Shown here: positions 57,761 through 64,000 of the stretch, in pieces
Numbering within the stretch: position 1 is the first letter of the stretch
Layout of the letters: the number at the start of each line of letters is the position of its first letter
Source of the DNA: Ailanthus altissimus
Taxonomy: Eukaryota; Streptophyta; Magnoliopsida; Sapindales; Simaroubaceae
Direction of reading: 5' to 3'
Length of the DNA stretch: 64,000 nt
NCBI GenBank assembly: GCA_946807835.1
Contig: OX327694.1
Location: 5,964,001 to 6,028,000 of the forward strand
Translations under genes and position numbers: made by a program
Notes under the pieces: model-generated
The model's input: only the letters and a program-made list of their open reading frames with translations
Told to the model about the DNA's origin: nothing
Databases searched by the model: none

Positions 57761-57917
57761 TATTAAAGAATAATTCTTTAATATTCTCCTACTATATATA
57801 TATATTAATGTAAATATTATTTTTTAGTATATATATGTCTTAAACTTCTATAAAAATAAACTTTGTATATTATTTAACACGATAAAATATATTCTTTTTT
57901 ATATTTCTCGAACTGCA
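57761..57917 (+). repeat. 3' LTR of copia element F
   Basis: It follows the polypurine tract TGAGAAGGGA (57,751-57,760). The end is tentative (AACTGCA at ~57,917), just before minus-strand gag of element E resumes. At ~157 bp it is a short LTR. Confidence 0.55.
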
Positions 57918-57929
57918 AATTTCTATTTT

Positions 57930-58560
57930 ATTAAGGCAGCAACATAGGATTCCTCATTTAGAGTTATAAATCCTATTCTACTTATGATTAAAACTATTTT
58001 TGAATCATAATTAACTCCAAAACCATAGACAAATGTCTAATACACCCATCATCAATTTGACAACCAACAGTTGCTAACTCTTTAATCAAACTTTTCACCT
58101 TAAGAAAGTAATTAGACGTAGAAAGAAAAACTTTTTGCATTGATGACAACTGCATTTTGAGTTAAATAGATTTGGCTCTGGCCTGAGATCTGAATTACGT
58201 TTCAATAGCACTTCATAACTCTTTGCTAGCTTTACATGGAATCAATAAAATGAATATGCTATCATGAGTTGTTGAAAATAACCAATCAGAGTAAAATGTG
58301 ATCCTGCCTCATTCATTGATCATACTCAGGATTCTCAGTAGTTATTGATCTATCTGAATTAATTGATCTTATGTGTTATACAGGATATATTTCGGTACCA
58401 GTGAGAATATCTTCAAGCCTGTTGCCTCTTACTGCAGTGAGAACCTGAGATCTCTAGATCACAAAATTTGAACTGTTAAGCTCTACTTTTGATGAAAAAT
58501 TATGTGTAATTGAAGTAACATTTGTGTTAGATGCTATTGTATTTTTTATTGTGATAAACT
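57930..58560 (-). pseudogene. Copia element E gag, N-terminal piece
   Basis: Read leftwards on the minus strand: NVTSITHNFSSKVELNSSNF, VIWRSQVLTAVRGNRLEDIL, TGTEIYPV; then, across shifts, KLAKSYEVL, a LQLK-type / SSMQK-type segment, ITF, and YGFGVNYDSKIVLIISRIGF, ITLNEESYVAALI. These match a plant copia gag (UBN2-type) domain. It is the upstream part of the gag continued at 53,696-53,263. Confidence 0.75.
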
Positions 58561-58570
58561 GGCATTTCTC

Positions 58571-58586
58571 GCTAGCACTGATACCA
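58571..58586 (-). promoter_or_regulatory. Initiator Met-tRNA primer binding site of copia element E
   Basis: The minus strand reads TGGTATCAGTGCTAGC, the copia primer site with a one-base change from TGGTATCAGAGC. It stands between the putative LTR on the right and gag on the left, which fixes the orientation of element E. Confidence 0.8.
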
Positions 58587-58841
58587 TACAAAGGTTCTAA
58601 ACGATTATTTAATAGCTGAGAAAGTGAAAGAAAAATGATAGAGAATCAGAGAGAAAAGAGATTTTTTATTTATTATTCTGAGCTCACACAAACAAAGTGT
58701 CAAGCAATTATATACATATATTTACACACACACACAAGAAGCAAAAGAAATTATTGAAAGGAAAATCAAATGGATGTGCAAGTTGCATAATAACTTGTAT
58801 AACTACTTTGGTAACTCATCAATCCAGCTCAGACTCTAACA
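58587..58841 (-). repeat. Probable 5' LTR of copia element E
   Basis: The minus strand would begin TGTTAGAGTCTGAGCTGG at 58,841 and end at the primer site. The ~255-bp length is usual for this kind of element. The inner end reads TTTGTA where CA is expected, so the exact boundary is unsure. No partner LTR was found at the other end of E, which is truncated in pol. Confidence 0.6.
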
Positions 58842-59606
58842 ACCACATCTGACTCAGGCAAGCCGGCTCAGCACCTTCGGCATCAATTCAGCTCATCAAT
58901 CATATGCCTCGTTACACTTTTATGATTTCTATTAATTATTTACCAACCTTCAGAATCCCCATTTTGTCGTTGCAAACCAAGAAGAATCATGAGTTTGCAT
59001 TTCACCATTTGTGAAACCAAGTGAATTCTCTTTTAATGGATTTATACTCATACATATTAATGTACGTACAGTAACTCTTTAAGAGGAAGAAAAAACAATG
59101 ATATGAATCGGAAATAATTGGAGGGTGTAGGAGAACCGTTATGAAAAATGAAAAGTTATCAAAAAAAAGAGGCTGAGAACCATTCTACAGAAAAGAATAG
59201 TGAATAATAAGGCATATTGGAAGCAAATTATGTCACAACTAAAACGCTAAAGCAAATTAAAATCAGTGACGTTAAAACTTCAGTCCCGCCCAAGCATTTG
59301 CTGTAAAGTAATTTTAAAATTTATTATAAATTAATTTTTAAAAGTGATGTTTTAAATAAATATTAATAATAAAATAATATAAAATTTAAAATTATTTATT
59401 ATATTTAATATTTATTTAATATATTATTTTTAAAATATAATTTAAAATAAAATTGTGTGATCATTACTCTTGCCGTTAACGGGTCAATCACTATATTAAA
59501 TGGTATTATATGAATTATAAACATAAAATATTCTCAATCATGATTCATGACGTCTTTTTTTCATTTTAGATGTAATTATTAATGTTTAAAAAAAAGATGT
59601 AATTAT
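58842..59606. other. Non-coding AT-rich spacer
   Basis: No gene or clear repeat. The part 59,310-59,450 is almost purely A and T. Confidence 0.5.
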
Positions 59607-61453
59607 TAAGGATGGTAAAAAAATTTACAAAACTTACAAATTAGTTAAAATTCACTCGTATTGAAAAGAATTTAGTAAGGTTTGAAGTGGGTTTGGTACG
59701 GATTTAATATACAAAATTAAAATTCACAACAGATTTGATATACAAAATTAAAATTCTCAACGGATTGGTATGAGTATGGTTTTGATGAAAAATTCGCAGA
59801 TACCTGTGAATATCCGCACATACTATATTTAAAAAAAAATAAAAATATGAGTTGATTATTTTTGCATTTATTTTTAACTCACTTCAAAAAGTCTAGATTT
59901 GGTTTAACGTTACTCATACCGTTCAATAAAAATAAATAAAATTAATTCAAAAGGACTAATGATTGTAATTGAAATTAAAAATAAAATTATAACACTTAAC
60001 ATAATTGAAATTGGAACTAGAATATTTAATATTTAACGTAATTAGAATTGAATTTAAAATTATAACATTTAACGTAATTAAAAATGTAATTGAAATTGGA
60101 ATTGGAATTAAACATTTAATGCAATTGAAATTGGAAATGAAATTAGATTTAGAATGATAACATTTAATGTAATTGAAATTAAATTTAAATTTAAAATTAT
60201 AACATTTAACATAAGAATTATAATATTTAATATAAATATAATTAGAATTGAAATTAAAACATTTAACGTAAATAAAATTGAATTTGGAATTATAACATTT
60301 AATTATCAAAATTATAATTATAATTATAACAATTTAATGTAATTGAAATCAAAATTTCATTTGAAGTTATGGCATTTAACGTAATTGAAATCGAAATTGG
60401 ATTTAAAATTATGACATTTAATGTAATTGAAATTGGAATTGGAATTAGAATTACGACATTTAACATAATTAAAATTGAAATTGAAATTGGAAATAAAATT
60501 TTAGTATTTAATATAATTGAAATAAAAATTTGATTTAGAATTATAATATTTAATGTAATTAAAATCAAAATTGAATTTAGAATTATAACATTTAACATAA
60601 TTAAATTTAATATTATAATCAATATTATAATACTTACCGTAATTGAAATCGAAATTAAAATTAAAATTAGATTTATAACAGTTAATATAATTAAAATCAA
60701 AATTGAATTTTAAATTATAATATTTAACGTATTAAAATTAAAAATTAGGATTGAAATTATAAAATTTAATATAATTAAAATTAAAATTCGGTTTAAAATT
60801 ATGATATAAGTGAAATTAAAATTGAAATTGAAATTATAATATTTTAAATTTTTAATGTAATTGAAATCAAAATTGGGATAAGAATTATAATATTTAACAT
60901 AATTGATATCAAAATTAGAATTATAATTATAACATTAACGTAATTAAAATCGAAATTGAATTTGGAGTTATAATATTTAACGCAATTGAAATCGAAATTG
61001 AATTTAGAATTATAATATTTAACGTAATTAAAATTAAAATTAGAATCAAAATTAAAATATTTAACGTAATTAAAATTATAACATTTATCGTAATTAAAAT
61101 TAAGACTGAATTTGAAATTATAATATTTAATGTAAATAAAATTAAAATTAAAGTTAAAATTATAACATTTAATATAAATAAAATTAAAATTAGAATTGAT
61201 ATTATTTAATTGCTCTAATTTATAATTTTTTTAACTAAATTAAGATTATAATTTTATTTTTTATTATATTAATTCAAATTCATTTAAAATTTACGGATAA
61301 CTTGTTATGAGTTTAATAATAAGTACAAACTCATAAATATAGGTTTAATAACAATACTCTAAATTTATAAAAAAAATTAATATTTTATTTTTTAAATAGA
61401 TAATATGAATTTAAAAATATCTATTCTAAATTTGCCCGTGCTGCTATCCGTAG
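59607..61453. mobile_element. Candidate hAT-like non-autonomous element containing the minisatellite
   Basis: TAAGGATGGTA at the left and CTGCTATCCGTAG at the right form an imperfect terminal inverted repeat, and both are bordered directly by TAATTAT (59,600-59,606 and 61,454-61,460). hAT elements make 8-bp duplications and often start TAGGGATGGCA. Subterminal motifs fit: AGATACCTGTGAATATCCGC near 59,800 and AATTTACGGATAACTTG near 61,290. The region is AT-rich, so the 7-bp repeat could be chance. Confidence 0.4.
59980..61200. repeat. ~42-bp AT-only minisatellite, ~28 copies
   Basis: Units of the form TTATAACATTTAACGTAATT, GAAATTGAAATTGGAATTAGAA recur with successive ATTTAACGTAATT anchors spaced ~42 bp (for example ~60,371, 60,413, 60,455), with some 36-51 bp spacings. 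Inner (GAAATT)n expansions vary the length. Long low-complexity frames on both strands (59,956-60,309, 60,299-60,700, 60,154-60,342) come from this repeat and are not genes. Confidence 0.9.
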
Positions 61454-61460
61454 TAATTAT

Positions 61461-63220
61461 CATGAATATTTTGAAGACAACGTGTAAGCAACTGATTGGT
61501 TACTCTTCTCGAGAAAAAGCAAAATATAGAAGGATAGAGAAGACAAATAAAAGCCAAAAATATACCTTGCTTTAAATAGATGCATGGGCAAAATACAAAA
61601 TGAATTAATATCTAGTAGCAGACATAATAAAAAATTATTTGAAAGAAAAAATAAAATAGTTTTTAAATTGGCATATTTAACCAAATAAATCATCAGTATT
61701 TTTTTTTTGGGTCCTCCGTAAACAAAAGATTTGATAATTTATCTAGTTTTCTTTTGAGAACCCAGCAATTAACAATTGATAAACCAAAAAAAAGTGAAGA
61801 ATAAGTGAGAAAATTTAATAATAATCACATGTTATAATTTCATATGAGTCCAGAAGAAGTACAAGTTCAGTTTCTTAACACAATAATTAATTATTCAATA
61901 ACTCGATATTTGCAAACCCTCGGCTTATGAAGTGCAGCGACATTACCTAGTTACAGAACAATTTATTATTTCCGAAGCTCTTACCTTAATCTCTATTCGA
62001 TCTAGACAGCTAGCTTCTTTACCTTTTGTTTTTGTTTTTTTTTTCTTTTTCAAATAAACGACATACAGAATCATTTTGCAAGTTGTTCAGCTAGTTACAG
62101 AATAATTTATTATTTTCCTATACTCTCACCTTAATTTTCGTACCTTTTGAACAACTTGTGCCCAAGATAAGGAAAATCATCACACGGTCAGTATTTTCAT
62201 TAAATAAAATGGTTATTGTCATCAAACACAAAAAAAAAAATACATTTTTATCTTCTAAATTGTGCTACATTTATATAAGAAAGATATATAATTTATATCT
62301 GCTATTAATTAGTGCTTATTTTATGTTCAGATAATTATAGATTTTTTATTTTTTATTAAATTATATAATATCAATTAATAATAAATACATCAAATATTAT
62401 ATCAATTAAATACAAATTTTTTTATCTCAACAATGTTAATATAGCACTACTCTTATTCTTATTTATATAATACTACAATAAGTTATTGTTAACGCTTAAT
62501 TTTGGGTTGCCCTAGTCTTCTTATGAATTGGGATAAAATGATCAATTATTAGCTAATATGAGTTTAGTGCATATTTGAATTTTTATTTAAAAATAATTAA
62601 TCAAAATATTATAAGCAAAAACAAGAATATAGTGGTTTACCTCAACGTAAGTTTACATCTATTTTACCAAATTTGATAAGCTCACTCATACAATACTATT
62701 AAAGAATGTGTTTACAGTAATGATTATAATAAGGCGGGGCCTTTACAGAGTTAATGTAATTACAAATACAATTCCTTAAAGCCTAAGGATTATAACAGAT
62801 CTTGACAAGGCTATAATGAAGCCCTAGCGACCATGGCGGTGCTTTGAAAATTATAATCTACTTGAGAAGAAATGAGATGAATACCTAGTCGAAAAAGATC
62901 TTGAGAAAAGAACTCATCATTTTTTTGTTATTTAACCTTTTTTTTATAGACACTGTTGTGCTTGGCTGTAGAGTCTTCTTTAAATTAGGGTAAGTTTTTA
63001 CCTTTCTAACTAAGACACATTCTAAAATTATCAGAATAGGATATATGTTGGGAATCTAAGAATTTTGAGATTTTTAAAGATAATGGTGATTTTTAGTCCT
63101 TGATCATCGGTAAACAATGAATGATTGCCTTATCGTTGCTTAGGGGGGTAGGGGTAATCGGCCTCATAGAAAGAAAACGGCTTAGTTGGATGGTTGTCAA
63201 GAGTACTTGTGGACGCCAAC
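61461..63220. other. Non-coding stretch
   Basis: No gene was recognised. A ~50-bp direct repeat occurs at ~61,948 and ~62,092 (AGTTACAGAA(C/T)AATTTATTATTT, then CTTACCTTAAT / CTCACCTTAAT), around a T-rich tract at ~62,020-62,050. The part 62,620-62,900 (TTTACCTCAACGTAAG, GGCGGGGCC, AAGCCCTAGCGACCATGGCG) has the mixed texture of a retroelement leader, but no termini were found. Confidence 0.45.
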
Positions 63221-63420
63221 TAAGGGTGGGCAGAATTTTCGATCCTATCCCAACTCGACCAGACCTGACTCATCCCAAAATTTTAAATCAAAACGGGAAC
63301 AACTATTAATTCAGAACCCTTTCGAGATAGAAAAATATATCTCGAACCCGAAACAATTATTGCCATTTTGTATTGCAATGGTAAAGTCTTCGGTTGGTTT
63401 CGTAGTCTTAGGATAGTAGC
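63221..63420. repeat. hAT-like terminus 1
   Basis: It begins CTAAGGGTGGGCAGAATTTT, then CGATCCTATCCCAACTCGAC and GACCTGACTCATCCC. Many plant hAT non-autonomous elements start (C/T)AGGGGTGGGCA followed by repeated CCCGACC-type words. No matching right end was seen. Open frames at 63,121-63,416 are accidental. Confidence 0.35.
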
Positions 63421-63906
63421 AAGCATGCTTCGTATTACAATATGATCCTGGCCACTATCAAGTTTTGGTAAATATCATTAACATATAAAAATAAAGATGG
63501 TACTCAAACAAGTGCTTTTAAAATATTGTTCTTTTAAAAATTTTAAATTTAGATTTAAATAAATAAAGGAGAAACAAGAGAAAATAGTAAAGAGATGAAT
63601 GCATAAAAAAGAAAATATCTATATTTAATTTAAAATATATACAAGTAATATCATATAAAATTTTAAAGTATAATAGTTGTTCTTACTTGGGTTTCTGCCT
63701 AAATTCAATTTCTCAGAGAGCTCAGAGTAGTCCACAAACCTTAAATTTGCGTATTTACATCCTGACAACTACTCACCTAAGCACGTTAGAGTAAACCCCA
63801 CAATATAAGCATCTTTGGGTTCCAACCCACCATTATTGAGGAAGCTTTAGTATTGTACAAGGGAACATCCTTGAGACTTATGGTCCTCGATCTTAAAAGC
63901 ACTCAG
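63421..63906. other. Non-coding spacer
   Basis: AT-rich to ~63,680, then mixed sequence to ~63,906. No gene, RNA or repeat was recognised. Confidence 0.45.
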
Positions 63907-64000
63907 CATAGGAGTGGGCAATTTTAGATTTGGGTTGGGTTCAAAAATTTTTGAACTTGTTTGGGATATCAAAAAGTGTCCCGTTCGGGATAATTTTCGG
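63907..64000. repeat. hAT-like terminus 2, running off the window
   Basis: It begins TAGGAGTGGGCAATTTTAGA, then TTTGGGTTGGGTTC, in the same orientation as terminus 1. The window ends ~90 bp in. It may be the left end of a second non-autonomous hAT element. Confidence 0.35.

Larger units (their letters stand above)
53703..57917 (+). mobile_element. Ty1/copia retrotransposon F, inserted in element E gag, 5' part rearranged
   Basis: The left edge TATTTTAGAATAATTCCTTA, ATATTCTCTTACCATATATA matches the start of the 3' LTR at 57,761 (TATTAAAGAATAATTC, TTTAATATTCTCCTACTATA), so ~55-65 bp of 5' LTR remains. After that the 5' part is replaced by unrelated DNA (53,770-54,400), and gag up to its zinc knuckle is missing. 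Minus-strand gag of element E lies on both sides, so F is inserted in E. The ends are usually TG...CA; both starts read TA here, and no target duplication was found. Confidence 0.75.

Noticed and set aside
59956..60700. Long low-complexity open frames in the AT minisatellite (both strands)
   Set aside because: They consist of repeated Ile/Leu/Asn or Tyr/Asn/Phe words produced by the 42-bp repeat; there is no start context or family match.

Overview
The window is strongly AT-rich nuclear DNA from a flowering plant, most likely a eudicot. The evidence is one intact BAHD acyltransferase gene of the flavonoid/anthocyanin acyltransferase type, surrounded by plant-type transposable elements: Tat-lineage Ty3/gypsy, Ty1/copia primed by initiator Met-tRNA, an En/Spm CACTA transposon, solo LTRs and a MITE. 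No bacterial or organellar feature was seen.

Layout. 1-~7.9 kb: a decayed Tat-lineage gypsy element (A) on the minus strand. Its 5' LTR lies on the right, pol reads leftwards, and a tandem-repeat-rich 3' untranslated region runs off the left edge. 8.5-10.1 kb: the BAHD gene, the only intact gene, with its own TATA box and poly(A) signal. 10.1-13.9 kb: non-coding. ~13.9-36.37 kb: a CACTA transposon (C) with remnants of TNP2, a TNPA-like transposase and a ULP1-like (C48) cysteine protease. It holds a 2,850-bp solo LTR inside TNP2 (target duplication GAAGT). Just left of it, perhaps inside it, is an 8.2-kb copia element (B) with both LTRs, primer binding site, polypurine tract and target duplication ATAAG. 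36.56-36.74 kb: a MITE. ~37-49 kb: a second Tat-lineage element (D) on the plus strand. It is interrupted by a ~2.07-kb solo LTR, carries 51-bp and ~91-bp tandem repeats after pol, and has a long antisense ORF that is itself interrupted by an 803-bp insertion. 50.8-58.8 kb: a minus-strand copia gag-protease remnant (E) split into three pieces by a 2,083-bp solo LTR (target duplication CCACC) and a plus-strand copia element (F). 59.6-61.45 kb: a ~42-bp AT-only minisatellite, possibly inside a hAT-like element. 61.5-64 kb: non-coding, with two hAT-like ends.

The region is an accessory, layered graveyard of mobile DNA around one enzyme gene. Relative ages can be read from who interrupts whom. 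Three interruptions are confirmed because removing the insert plus one target-site copy rejoins an open host frame: the solo LTR in TNP2, the solo LTR in copia E, and the 803-bp insert in the antisense ORF. Most in-frame stops in the copia elements look like CGA to TGA, CAA to TAA or TGG to TAG changes, as expected from decay of methylated cytosine in silenced DNA.

The most unusual items are the ULP1-like protease inside the CACTA element (His, Asp and Cys codons all still present), the antisense ORF downstream of Tat pol, and the independent tandem-repeat arrays in the 3' regions of two Tat elements. No computation was run. Domain calls come from reading translations against remembered family motifs, and boundaries marked with ~ are approximate.
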